Positions 1 to 10,694 of a stretch of 64,000 nucleotides of DNA are shown piece by piece; the stretch's first letter is position 1, and every line of letters starts with the position of its first letter. The notes beneath the pieces are model-generated. The model did no database searches. It worked only from the letters and a program-made list of their open reading frames with translations, and was not told where the DNA came from. Origin of the DNA: Bolinopsis microptera (lineage: Eukaryota; Ctenophora; Tentaculata; Lobata; Bolinopsidae); NCBI RefSeq assembly GCF_026151205.1, contig NC_087078.1, forward strand, positions 1,257,675 through 1,321,674, read 5' to 3'. Both the position numbers and the translations under genes were made by a program.

Positions 1-702
1 AATCATGCAAAAATATGGATATGTGGTACATTGGGCTATGAAGGCCTTAGAGATTTTTAAATGAGTGCAAATTGTGCAGAATGGCCATGTTTATATACAA
101 CTTATGAAGCAACATGCACCCTAAAATGCTTACTTTTCGAGTTATTAACATAGAACGGGAGGCAAAAATGGCTGATATAACCAATTTTGCTCTATTTTTT
201 CTCTGTTTTTTCCCCCAAATAACTGATTTCTGGAACCGAAAATCAGTTTTTTCGCCAATAACTGAAACAGTAAGCACTTTAAGGCATATGTTTCTTCGTA
301 AGTCATATATAAATATGCCAATTGCGGTTCTTTTGCACTCTATCCAAAGACTCTATCACAATCCTATCAAAAGTTAGTAAAATCGGCTCAGCGCCACGCC
401 CAAAATGGTTTTTGGCGAATTTCTCGAAAAGTAAGGATTTTAGGCAATGTGTTGATCAATAACTCTTATATAAACATGCATATGCGGCTTCGTTTAAGCC
501 TATTTTGAAGTCTCTACGACCTTCAGAAGCAAGGGGTCAGTTACGTTATTGGGTCAGATGGGCGTGGCCCTCCTGGGTTTTGCCCAAAGTAAAAAAAATG
601 TCTCCAACCGAAAATCGTTTTATCATACCTTTGGGAAGGTCTGTGCAAAGTTTCGTGGGTATCTGAAAATTTGCAGGCACATGTCCATAAATGACTGGAC
701 TA
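1..702. mobile_element. Foldback element, right half, cut by the window edge
   Basis: This stretch matches bases of the complete foldback element at 1593-2922, in direct orientation to that element's right half and inverted to its left half. It ends in the same terminal bases, ACTGGACTA, just before a COG2 exon, so it lies in the preceding intron. The inner inverted part seen at about 2300-2440 is missing here. No coding sequence is evident; the short open frames in it recur as shadows in the other copy. Confidence 0.8.
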
Positions 703-720
703 ATACAATAATTACCTCAG

Positions 721-3107
721 GTGCCAAATTTTGTGAAGAAGCTCACATCTGACAAAATACCAGTGTTCGATCAGACGGAGATATTGTCAATATCCTGCAA
801 AGACATACTAGACAGTATCCCGGTGTTGGCTGATTACGTCATCAATGACGTCATCAAGCACTGTGAGAAGGCTCTGGAACAGACCCAAGCTGTACCGAGA
901 TTGTTCAGGCGGACTAATAGGGAGGTTAGTGCCACAGGGGCCTTCTTTTAAAACTTCATTTCCAATTCGCACGTGCATATTTTTGAACATGCACTCACCG
1001 TTTATCACGTGTCTTATCACGTGTCTTATCACGTGTCTTATCACGTGACTTATCTACGAATATTCTCCATCCAGATGCCGACAGAGCCACTAGGATACGT
1101 GTCCCAGTTGATAGGACCGATAGAGACGGATATATACAACTCTGTGCTACCTGACATAGTCAGACAAGAGTGGTGCTCCAAAACAGCTCACCAACTTGTT
1201 ACCAGGTTAGTTATGATCACGTGACTTGTTACCATGACGACGTATGACGCACCACCCCTCCCCTCTCCTGATAATATATCTAACGATTAATGACAGTTAA
1301 AAGATAACCCCATCTCCCCAGATATAGTGAGACAGTGGCTGAGATCCTTATCTCCCTCCGCAAGACAGAAGACAGTTTGGCCATGTTGAAACGAGGTCGG
1401 AAGTCAGCAGCCCAGACCGCGAGCACGACTAACTCCTGTACTGACGAAGATAAGATCAGAGCGCAGTTGAAACTTGATGTTACCGAACTAGGGGCCAAGG
1501 TGAGATTTGGAAGAAATAGCACGTGCTTGCTTTATACTATTATAATTGCACGTGAATCAATGGTTCAATTCTTTTTCTTCGAATACGCTTTATAGTCCAG
1601 TCATTTATGGACATGTGCCTGCAAATTTTCAGATACCCACGAAACTTTGCACAGACCTTCCCAAAGGTATGAATAAACGATTTTCGGTTGGAGACATTTT
1701 TTTTACTTTGGGCAAAACCCAGGAGGGCCACGCCCATATTGACCCAATAACGTAACTGACCCCTTGCTTCTGAAGGTCGTAGAGACTTCAAAATAGGCTT
1801 AAACGAAGCCGCATATGCATGTTTATATATAATAAGAGTTATTGATCAACACGCCTAAAATCCTTACTTTTCGAGAAATTCGCCAAAAACCATTTTGGGC
1901 GTGGCGCTGAGCCGATTTTACTAACTTTTGATAGGATTGTGATAGAGTCTTTGGATAGAGTGCAAAAGAACCGCAATTGGCATATTTATATATGACTTAC
2001 GAAGAAACATATGCCTTAAAGTGCTTACTGTTTCAGTTATTGGCGAAAAACTGATTTTCGGTTCCAGAAATCATGCAAAAATATGGGTATGTGGTACATT
2101 GGGCTATGAAGGCCTTAGAGATTTTTGAATGAGTGCAAATTGTGCAGAATGGCCATGTTTATATACAACTTATGAAGCAACATGCACCCTAAAATGCTTA
2201 CTTTTCGAGTTATTAACATAGAACGGGAGGCAAAAATGGCTGATATAACCAATTTTGCTCTATTTTGTGCAAATTTTCTCTGTTTTTCCCCCAAATAACT
2301 CGAAAAGTAAGCATTTTAGGGTGCATGTTGCTTCATAAGTTGTATATAAACATGGCCATTCTGCACAATTTGCACTCATTCAAAACTCTCTAAGGCCTTC
2401 ATAGCCCAATGTACCAAATACCCATACTTTTGCATGATTTCTGGAACCGAAAATCAGTTTTTCGCCAATAACTGAAACAGTAAGCACTTTAAGGCATATG
2501 TTTCTTCGTAAGTCATATATAAATATGCCAATTGCGGTTCTTTTGCACTCTATCCAAAGACTCTATCACAATCCTATCAAAAGTTAGTAAAATCGGCTCA
2601 GCGCCACGCCCAAAATGGTTTTTGGCGAATTTCTCGAAAAGTAAGGATTTTAGGCAATGTGTTGATCAATAACTCTTATATAAACATGCATATGCGGCTT
2701 CGTTTAAGCCTATTTTGAAGTCTCTACGACCTTCAGAAGCAAGGGGTCAGTTACGTTATTGGGTCAGATGGGCGTGGCCCTCCTGGGTTTTGCCCAAAGT
2801 AAAAAAAATGTCTCCAACCGAAAATCGTTTTATCATACCTTTGGGAAGGTCTGTGCAAAGTTTCGTGGGTATCTGAAAATTTGCAGGTACTAACCCAAAA
2901 ATGTCCGTAAATGACTGGACTATTAGTGTTTTCGTTATTTCTTTTGTTTTAATTCTGGGTTTTATCAGTATAGTAAATCAGATAAGTGTGTAACATGATC
3001 GGTTGACCATTGTGATTTAATTTTGCTACAAATTTCAGTTAGACATAATGGGTATTCCTAAAGGAGAGGAATTCGAGAAACTACAGAACTTGGTTGCTAA
3101 GCGTTAG
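721..3107 (+). CDS. COG2: COG2, conserved oligomeric Golgi complex subunit 2, C-terminal exons
   Basis: COG2 is a subunit of the COG tether on the cis side of the Golgi, which guides retrograde vesicles that recycle glycosylation enzymes. Four coding exons are visible: 721-924, 1075-1205, 1322-1499 and 3039-3107. They have consistent phases, AG acceptors and GT donors, and give 193 residues. The join of the first two exons reads RRTNRE then MPTEP, matching the conserved RRTNRE segment of animal COG2. Exon three carries YSETVAEIL and a DEDKIRAQL block like the human DDDKIRLQL. The last exon matches the family's extreme C-terminus and stops with TAG at 3105-3107. Earlier exons lie to the left of the window. 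The introns at 925-1074 and 1500-3038 hold an E-box array and a foldback element. The stop codon belongs to the first unit of a minisatellite. Identity rests on remembered similarity, supported by intron phase. Confidence 0.93.
1003..1050. repeat. Four 12-bp repeats, each with CACGTG
   Basis: Four head-to-tail copies of TATCACGTGTCT, the last with GACT, sit in the COG2 intron. Each carries the palindromic E-box CACGTG. It could be a binding cluster for bHLH factors or just a short tandem expansion; the sequence alone does not decide. Confidence 0.85.
1593..2922. mobile_element. Complete foldback (palindromic) element in a COG2 intron
   Basis: The element is one long palindrome. The left arm, about 1593-2250, is the reverse complement of about 2290-2922, around a short loop near 2270. 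Its ends are TAGTCCAGTCATTTA and the complement, flanked by TTA on both sides (1590-1592 and 2923-2925). A TTA duplication is usual for PIF/Harbinger-type insertion, but no transposase is present, so the class is an inference. It sits inside the intron between the last two COG2 exons. Confidence 0.85.
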
Positions 3108-3275
3108 AACTTAGTTGCTCAGAGTTAGAACTTGGTTGCTCAGAGTTAGAACTTGGTTGCTCAGTGTTAGAACTTGGTTGCTCAGAGTTAGAACTTGGTT
3201 GCTCAGAGTTAGAACTTGGTTGCTCAGTGTTAGAACTTGGTTGCTCAGTGTTAGAACTTGGTTGCTCAGAGTTAA
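3087..3275 (+). repeat. 21-bp minisatellite starting in the COG2 stop-codon segment
   Basis: There are nine contiguous 21-base units. Unit one (3087-3107) is the last seven codons of COG2, encoding NLVAKR and stop. The following units read NLVAQS or NLVAQC and stop in the same frame, and vary mainly at two positions. The array then runs through the start of the 3' untranslated region. Because 21 is a multiple of three, eight of the nine units present an in-frame TAG (TAA in the last). Confidence 0.93.
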
Positions 3276-3686
3276 CAGATTTAAAAACAGTCCTACAGGG
3301 TTTTCTTGTGCATGTTTTATTTTTAACAGAAGATAAGAGATAATAATGTATCTTGACAATTAACTGAGATAGTTTTTCAACAAAATACTATACAAACTTA
3401 AAGCTGCTGTTTATTATTTTATTATTTCATTCTTTGAATCCCAAAACAATATTGAATTTGTATACGTCCGAAGTGTACCTATTATTTTAGAAGGAGTGAC
3501 ATTAACTTATTCAGAGTTCTTATTAGAATGGGTTTGCGCTTTCTGTGTTAAATTATTGATAAGTTGTATAACATTAGTATTAATTAGTTGTATAATTAGT
3601 ATTGTTTGATAAGATCGAGATACTCGAGTTTATTAACATACATTTTCAAATTCGTTCATCAATAATTTATCTAACTCGTTGGTAGG
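3276..3686. other. AT-rich spacer between convergent genes
   Basis: Lies between the COG2 stop array and the 3' end of the minus-strand membrane protein. No exon or dispersed repeat seen. COG2 polyadenylation should fall here, but I see no clean AATAAA close to the stop. Confidence 0.5.
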
Positions 3687-4061
3687 TTAAGTATTGCAAT
3701 GTTCCAGCATGTACGCCCATTTTTCCTTCACGTTGACGTTGGGATACTTTTCCTCTATACGATTGAGCTGATTGGTGCCATACACAAGGCTAAGAGCCAC
3801 GATCAGGACATCCAACACAAAACATACAACCCATATACCGTACATTGCGAAACGTATGTGATCGTACAGTGTCATTGCTACTAACCCTATGAAAAGGGTT
3901 AGGGAACAGAAGCCCATGTAGCATAACTCCAACTTTCTCTTAGTATTGAACAATTGTCTCATCTCCTGCACGTGATCAGCTGCTGACACGTGATCTGCTG
4001 GCACGTGAACTATTAGTAGTACTTTATGCTCGTAGTTCTCGTCCACTACCAAACTGTCCAT
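3687..4061 (-). CDS. Hypothetical 124-residue protein with two membrane helices
   Basis: A single open frame from ATG to TAA with no need for introns; I do not recognise the family. The N-terminal half is polar, with VHVPADHVSAADHVQ, whose DNA carries three CACGTG sites about 18 bases apart. Two hydrophobic spans follow, around residues 48-65 (CSLTLFIGLVAMTLY) and 74-92 (IWVVCFVLDVLIVALSLVY), with a short charged turn between. The C-terminal tail, NRIEEKYPNVNVKEKW, is charged and amphipathic. The layout suggests a small integral membrane protein with both ends on one side. It is convergent with COG2. Length and ordered hydrophobicity argue against a chance frame, but it has no known relative I can name. 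Confidence 0.6.
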   Translation of the reverse strand: MDSLVVDENYEHKVLLIVHVPADHVSAADHVQEMRQLFNTKRKLELCYMGFCSLTLFIGLVAMTLYDHIRFAMYGIWVVCFVLDVLIVALSLVYGTNQLNRIEEKYPNVNVKEKWAYMLEHCNT

Positions 4062-4178
4062 CTTGCTACCACTTTGTTACACTGGTGTTGGTTTTTAACA
4101 AGAATTGCGCCCGTTGTTTCGTTTTGGCGGACGCTAGATTTCCATTCACTATAACTATAAATATAGGCTTCAATAATA

Positions 4179-4233
4179 TGTGTATCAATATTATTTAATC
4201 AGCTTACTTCATAATAATAATATTGATACACAT
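4179..4233. repeat. Perfect short inverted repeat upstream of the two-helix gene
   Basis: ATGTGTATCAATATTATT at 4179-4196 is exactly complemented at 4216-4233 with a loop of about 20 bases. It sits about 120 bases before the start codon at 4061 on the minus strand. It may be a tiny MITE remnant or a regulatory hairpin. Confidence 0.7.
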
Positions 4234-4536
4234 CAGAACACTATACTAGCATGCCAAGTACATAAATTGTTTTTTTTTAAATCGTCATCAGTTATACAAT
4301 ATCAATTAGTTTTAAAAGTGCCCGGAACATTGAAACTACATCATTTTTGTAGCTTTAATTCGATACAAAATGTAAATTTATGGGCATCATGATCAGAAAT
4401 TACCAAGAAGATTCAATTAATCTTTCGATCGATTAACGCAGGCCAAGAATTTAAAATGTTGAGACAATCGAAAAGCTGAAAATCTATAAAATGCAATGAA
4501 ATGATTTACTAAACAATGCTGAATTCCAGACTGGGC

Positions 4537-4745
4537 TAATAGTAATATTATTTTGCTCGCCCACAAATTATCACGTGACCGAAACAGTTTTTGCCTATAA
4601 TTTTTCAGGGAAATTTTACCTTATGTCATTGGGGGTGATTCGGAATCAGCGTTTAAAAATACATCGATATAAGTTACTTTCATACCGGCTCAAAACCTTG
4701 TTACAAGATTTTTTTAAATTTGGGCGAGCGATTTATTGGAAACGG
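4537..4745. mobile_element. Short MULE-like MITE remnant
   Basis: It shares the block TCACGTGACC...ACAGTTTTT, the phrase GGTGATTCGGAATCAGCG and the terminal GGGCGAGCGATTTA with the elements at 11196-11575, 12280-12520 and 15673-17392. The ends are degenerate and no clear target duplication is left. Confidence 0.6.
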
Positions 4746-4789
4746 ACAGATTGTGCAATAATAAGACAATTATTCAATAAAACAATAAT

Positions 4790-5803
4790 AGTATAAAGTC
4801 CTTAAGTAAACACATACCGTACGTGTACATATAAACGTACGTTTTACAATTTTTGGAATGTGGAATGTAGCGATGATATTCATTGATAATGATCTGGTAT
4901 CAGCTGGCAGATTTTAGGAATTTGTCTGCCGTTTTTAGGGATTTTATTTATTATTGACACTCTGAACGCAATATGTTTACTGATCCTTAAAGTTAGGAGT
5001 CGTTCACATACTACCAACTACGTAATCAGCCGAGGGGGGAGGGGGTTCCCAAATGATTACGTAACCAGAATTTTATTTTTTACCCTCTAGAGTCTAGAAT
5101 AATGTGACAATATTTTAATTCAAATTTCACTCTGATAGTAATAAAATTTAGAAATTGATCGGATATCTGACTTTAGTAAGAAGTTTATAAGGTTATTGCA
5201 GATTGGCCGGATATCAATCAGAAATTTCATTAATTTCCAGAGAAAATTCTCGAGCTAGGTCCTAAAAAATATTTTCGGCTCATAGTCATACTCATAATGA
5301 TGAGGGTGATGGTCGAAATGAGCTGTCAACTGTGAAGAAAAGTAGTTTCCAGGAAAACTTTAAAATTTTTGACTAGATTCGGATTATATGTACATTGAAA
5401 GGCAGACTCCCCGCTTCCGAACTCGTATTGCATAATAGCTAGGGGAGCCTCGACTCCAAGATCATCGGGGGGGGGGGGGGAGGGGGTTCAGCCTGTCAAG
5501 TGTCAATCTTCATATTGTTTATGAACACTAAGCCTGGGTACCTCGATGAGTTTTAGCCAACAAAAGGGCCTCAGTATTAAAAAATTCAATACACCGACAC
5601 GTACAAGCGAATAAAATTCAGGGGAAACAATTCCAAACAAAGGAAGTCATTTCTATAACCAAAGACGGTGAATCAGTGACAGTACGTGATACTGATAACG
5701 GTAATAATAATATTACTATTTACGCGGCCGCGCTCAACCTGTTAAACTTAATGTTATGTCATTCCCAATTCCGCCGAATCTATATTTATGTTTATTTATG
5801 AAC
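4790..5803. other. Spacer with no gene seen
   Basis: AT-rich, with an oligo-G run near 5467-5480. The bases around 5400-5460 resemble the repeated blocks inside the nested element at 16274-17262 (CGAACTCGT, then GGGGAGCCT). No coding signal found. Confidence 0.45.
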
Positions 5804-5875
5804 ATAATAGCCTGAGAAATATCAAATAACGGAGTAGTTCGCTGTTTATTAGTCTCATGATTGAAATACTGATAT

Positions 5876-8800
5876 AGTAAGGGGAAAAGTGGTCGATTTA
5901 AGGGTTCCGTTGGATTTGAATGTTCACAAGGATTTCTCAACGGAATATGGTAGTTAGGACCCCTACGAACATAATTAGACTTGTTGCCAATTTTGTATCT
6001 CAACAGAAACACCACTTTTACCACTTTTTACCACCTTTGTACCACCTTTCTGGTTTGCCAAATATCTTTAGTTGTGAACGTCGTAGAAGGCTGCAAATTA
6101 ACCTAGAATGTTTATCTTATCAAGGAGTAAAACTTTTGTATGAAAACTTGTTACATTGGACAATCAGCTAATTGGATAATTACCAATTAGTAAATCACCA
6201 AAAAAAGTGAAAATTTTTTATTGGCTCAAAATGATTGAAATCGTTTGAAACACGGAGAAATGTAGTTTTTAGAAAAACTTCAAAAATGTTTCACTTAAAA
6301 TTTTTTTTCGAGACTTTTTCGAGACTTTTTTTCGAAAAAAGTTTGAAAATTTGAAAATATATTATTCCGCCAAAATTGCTCGAATTGCATGAAACGTGGA
6401 TAAAAATGCTTTGCAGAAAAACTTCGAAGATTTTTAGATTGGGGAATACTAAAATCATCAATATTTGAAGTTGGAGTTCAGTAAATCTCGACATATTTTA
6501 TTAATTAAGAATAGCTTAGCGGAAAGGGCTGAACCTGAAAAAGGTTAACCACACAATATTAGAGTTTCATAACTAATTACAATACAGCTTTATCAAATTC
6601 CACATAAAGAAACAGCACAAAAGGACCATTTAAGATCGAACCGATTTTACCTGCTGTACTATCATTTAATTGATTTCAATGATCAAAACCTCTGTACCGT
6701 CAATCTTGCCAATCTATACCGGGTATCTGAATGTACCGGACCTCTTATTTACCTCTATAATTAGACACAGTTGTGCAAGAAATGCGATTTCTCACAGGGG
6801 TTTCTTTTAACTGTGCACTTTTTGTCACTCTCGCAAGAGGCCCGGTATTATAGGGGGGTATAGGAAGCGAGTGTAAATCTACCTTTCATCATCCACTGTG
6901 GCTTTTTTGTATTGTGAATGCGCATGCCGCTTCGTTTGCTATGCCAGAATCCAGATACCTCAAATAACCCTCATATCATATTGCCAGGGTGAAGGGTCGG
7001 GATAGAGCTGGAGATAGCATCGAGAGGTTGCTAGAAATAGCTAGATTTAGAGTAAACTGGTGGTAGCTAGGTGGTGCTAGCATGGATGTAGCAGAACGTA
7101 GCTACACGGGGTTTCATTGGAGTTGGTTATTTTAATGGCCAAAGAGTGCCGGAACTAAAGTTACTTAAGATTGCAGTTGAGGGGCAGTGTAAACCACGGT
7201 GTAGTCAGGGATACAGAGCTACAGTGCAGGAGTACTGCAAAAGAACAGTGCAAGTGATACAGTCTGCAACAGTAAAACGCCGAAGAAGCTAGACTTAGAG
7301 TGAACTGATGGAAGCTGGGTGGTGCTAAAATGGAGGTAGCAGAACTGAGAACGTACTACATGATGAAAACATGAAAACTAAGGCTGGTTGAGACCTAAAA
7401 AGATGTGAATCTGTCCTGATAGATCCATTGAAGAGCGAGTAGCGAAGAGTAAGATCACTAACCTAAAGCTCTAAAGAAGAAGAGGGCTAAAGAGACTCAC
7501 TTTGATCAATAAATCCGGTACGGCAAGGTCTGTAGCCTTGATAAGAAGATACCATGAAGTAATTCATGCGGAAAAGTCGATTTATATAAAGGGTTTCGTT
7601 GTATCTAAAAAGTGTGGGTCAGTCTCTCTGTTTTCATCAGATTCTGATGAAAGGCTGTTAAGCTCAGGACGGTGATCTTAATAGGTCGGATAGCTGTACC
7701 TGGTTGCTTCCAGCCCACCCTTGTCGCTTGAAAATAAGTTCTCACCCCACCTCTTCCAAAAATGCAGTTACTAGAGCAGGAAACTCTTCTTCCTCCTCTT
7801 CTTTCAACCCAAACACAATCAGGTTCCAGCTCCTCTCCTCCTCTGCAGCCACAATCTTATCTCCTTCTTCGGCGTTTTACTGTTGCAGACTGTATCACTT
7901 GCACTGTTCTTTTGCAGTACTCCTGCACTGTAGCTCTGTATCCCTGACTACACCGTGGTTTACACTGCCCCTCAACTGCAATCTTAAGTAACTTTAGTTC
8001 CGGCACTCTTTGGCCATTAAAATAACCAACTCCAATGAAACCCCGTGTAGCTACGTTCTGCTACATCCATGCTAGCACCACCTAGCTACCACCAGTTTAC
8101 TCTAAATCTAGCTATTTCTAGCAACCTCTCGATGCTATCTCCAGCTCTATCCCGACCCTTCACCCTGGCAATATGATATGAGGGTTATTTGAGGTATCTG
8201 GATTCTGGCATAGCAAACGAAGCGGCATGCGCAATGCGCATTCACAATACAAAAAAGCCACAGTGGATGATGAAAGGTAGATTTACACTCGCTTCCTATA
8301 CCCCCCTATAATACCGGGCCTCTTGCGAGAGTGACAAAAAGTGCACAGTTAAAAGAAACCCCTGTGAGAAATCGCATTTCTTGCACAACTGTGTCTAATT
8401 ATAGAGGTAAATAAGAGGTCCGGTACATTCAGATACCCGGTATAGATTGGCAAGATTGACGGTACAGAGGTTTTGATCATTGAAATCAATTAAATGATAG
8501 TACAGCAGGTAAAATCGGTTCGATCTTAAATGGTCCTTTTGTGCTGTTTCTTTATGTGGAATTTGATAAAGCTGTATTGTAATTAGTTATGAAACTCTAA
8601 TATTGTGTGGTTAACCTTTTTCAGGTTCAGCCCTTTCCGCTAAGCTATTCTTAATTAATAAAATATGTCGAGATTTACTGAACTCCAACTTCAAATATTG
8701 ATGATTTTAGTATTCCCCAATCTAAAAATCTTCGAAGTTTTTCTGCAAAGCATTTTTATCCACGTTTCATGCAATTCGAGCAATTTTGGCGGAATAATAT

Positions 8801-9273
8801 ATTTTCAAATTTTCAAACTTTTTTCGAAAAAAAGTCTCGAAAAAGTCTCGAAAAAAAATTTTAAGTGAAACATTTTTGAAGTTTTTCTAAAAACTACATT
8901 TCTCCGTGTTTCAAACGATTTCAATCATTTTGAGCCAATAAAAAATTTTCACTTTTTTTGGTGATTTACTAATTGGTAATTATCCAATTAGCTGATTGTC
9001 CAATGTAACAAGTTTTCATACAAAAGTTTTACTCCTTGATAAGATAAACATTCTAGGTTAATTTGCAGCCTTCTACGACGTTCACAACTAAAGATATTTG
9101 GCAAACCAGAAAGGTGGTACAAAGGTGGTAAAAAGTGGTAAAAGTGGTGTTTCTGTTGAGATACAAAATTGGCAACAAGTCTAATTATGTTCGTAGGGGT
9201 CCTAACTACCATATTCCGTTGAGAAATCCTTGTGAACATTCAAATCCAACGGAATGCCACTTTTCCCCTTACT
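5876..9273. repeat. Long inverted repeat, arms of about 1.41 kb
   Basis: The left arm 5876-7288 is the near-exact reverse complement of 7864-9273, around a 575-base unique loop (7289-7863). Only small differences are visible, such as a short indel near 5893-5905. The identical 67-residue frames in both arms are copies of the same DNA and not genes. The loop has no convincing coding sequence. Confidence 0.93.
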
Positions 9274-9307
9274 AATATCTGATATCTATATAACAAATAA
9301 TTTGTGC

Positions 9308-9331
9308 CTGAAGATGGCGTTGACGCCGAAA
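9308..9331 (+). ncRNA. Hammerhead-ribozyme-like core in the terminal repeat
   Basis: CTGAAGA fits the hammerhead CUGANGA box. A perfect GGCG/CGCC stem with a four-base loop follows, then GAAA. The same block recurs at 23437-23460 and inverted at 21111-21134. I could not find a clean helix III and cleavage site next to it, so a catalytic fold is not shown. Confidence 0.45.
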
Positions 9332-9418
9332 ATTTGCCCTTACTCCTAACTTCCTTGTTTCACTTGTCCTTGTCTCTTCCAACCGGATAATATCCAGATA
9401 TCAGTATAATAGCCTGAG

Positions 9419-9915
9419 GTCCAGGTAATATCATTATTGGATATTTATTTATAAGCGTATGCTTTCACTTCCTGAATATAACTATAAGTGCAAACCTAGT
9501 TATTTTATTTTTTATTAGGATTCCTAGAATCCTAATAAAATAATTTGCGATACTTGAAACTATCGCAATTATATTTTTTCATCTTGGGACTTACAACTTA
9601 GGCGCGGGACGGTAAACGTACTGCAACTGCAAGTGCAATGTGCATGTATGATGTAGTGCGACACGTAGTCGTACTGAAGTTCGACAAGTTCGAGTCGAAA
9701 AATATTGATATATTTTTCAATCGCGCACCCTGAAAATCTAGTCTAAAAATGTATCTTCTACAATTTTTGAGCAATCACCATGAAACTTTGTTATGTTCTC
9801 ATAACAAATAAACATTTTTTTAATGCCTTTCCCAAAATTCTGGCCGGACAATCTCTTTTGAATGGTCCTTAGAACATATCCTGAAAGTTTATCAGGGTTA
9901 TTGCTAAAAAAAAAA
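9419..9915. other. Spacer with no gene seen
   Basis: Contains a small inverted repeat near 9515-9545 (TTATTAGGATTCCTAGAATCC region) and otherwise AT-rich unique sequence. Confidence 0.4.
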
Positions 9916-10293
9916 GCAGAAGATTGTTTTTAATACTCGATTTTCAGGGCGCAAGCGATTGAAAATCGTTTACGGCTACACAATACAATTACACATAAGC
10001 GCTGACCTTTGAGTTTGACCGGCAATAATTTCGGCTAGGAACAATATTTTTCCATGGGACCAAAAAAAGCTCGCATACTAATAAATATCCCTCCCCTCTA
10101 TCCAGCAGAAGATTGTTTTTAAGACTCGATTTTCAGGGCGCAAGCGATTGAAAATCGTTTACGGCTACACAATACAATTACACATAAGCGCTGACCTTTG
10201 AGTTTGACCGGCAATAATTTCGGCTAGGAACAATATTTTTCCATGGGACCAAAAAAAGCTCGCATACTAATAGATATCCCTCCCCTCTATCCA
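9916..10293 (+). repeat. 189-bp tandem duplication
   Basis: Two adjacent copies, 9916-10104 and 10105-10293, are almost identical. Each contains GATTTTCAGGGCGCAAGCG and a CCATGGGACC start context, so the duplication includes the candidate start codon of the next feature. Confidence 0.9.
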
Positions 10294-10431
10294 CTATCAG
10301 AGGAGTTCTACCAACTCGGTGGAGAGGAGAATGAAGAAGATCTTTCCTATTCGGCACGGTGGAATCACATGGATCGTTTGACTGAGGGCGAGGCTCATCA
10401 TTTTGTTATTGATGGTACCTTTAGACCTTAG
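10243..10431 (+). CDS. Candidate short first exon, unknown protein
   Basis: An ATG in good context (CCATGG) opens a frame of 62 residues, rich in acidic and aromatic residues (EEFYQLGG, DLSYSARWNHMDRL). A possible donor is GATG/GTACC near the end, so this may be a first exon rather than a full gene. The upstream duplicate repeats the start and first 16 or so residues before diverging, suggesting that part of the exon was duplicated. I do not recognise it, and no downstream exon was found before the satellite array. Confidence 0.3.
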   Translation: MGPKKARILIDIPPLYPLSEEFYQLGGEENEEDLSYSARWNHMDRLTEGEAHHFVIDGTFRP

Positions 10432-10607
10432 AAATTCTCTGTCGCACTTGAGTTCATGTCGCACTACAGTCCAGGTAGCTTACTGTACTTTTAGTGCGAC
10501 AGTGTCGATCTTGGAGGTTTTCGCACAAGGGTACGTGTCACACTAGAATACGTGTCGCAATACAGTACTGGAATCGGCCGGGACAGAATCACAACCTCTT
10601 GTTTATG

Positions 10608-10694
10608 ATTGTAGGTTTACAACCTACCAGGACGCGCGCCGATCATGGACTCGTCGACGGTCCTAATATATGGAACAGATATTTTACGAGTATA
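10608..10694 (+). mobile_element. Copy of a ~100-bp structured short element
   Basis: Shares TGTAGGTTTACAACCTAC, CAGGACGCGCGCCGA and ACTCGTCGACGGTCC with the copies at 43798-43898 and 56202-56299. Both GTAGGTTTACAACCTAC and the GTCGAC segment are self-complementary. This copy lacks the CACCCGTTAA end. Confidence 0.75.

Larger units (their letters stand above)
5817..9405 (-). mobile_element. Penelope-like insertion with 13-bp target duplication
   Basis: The direct repeat ATAATAGCCTGAG flanks the insert at 5804-5816 and 9406-9418. The left end (5818-5873) is a roughly 55-base tail shared with the insertion at 20989. The right end (about 9277-9405) is the terminal repeat seen at 23393-23536, with the CTGAAGA...GAAA motif. 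The inside is a giant palindrome (5876-9273), and no reverse transcriptase is present. Long terminal repeats in odd orientations with a short one-sided extension, plus a ribozyme-like motif, are known traits of Penelope-like elements. Assignment is an inference; the strand is nominal. Confidence 0.65.

Noticed and set aside
6291-6494. 67-residue frame repeated at 8665-8868
   Set aside because: It is the same DNA in both arms of the palindrome; identity reflects the inverted repeat, and it has no protein character.
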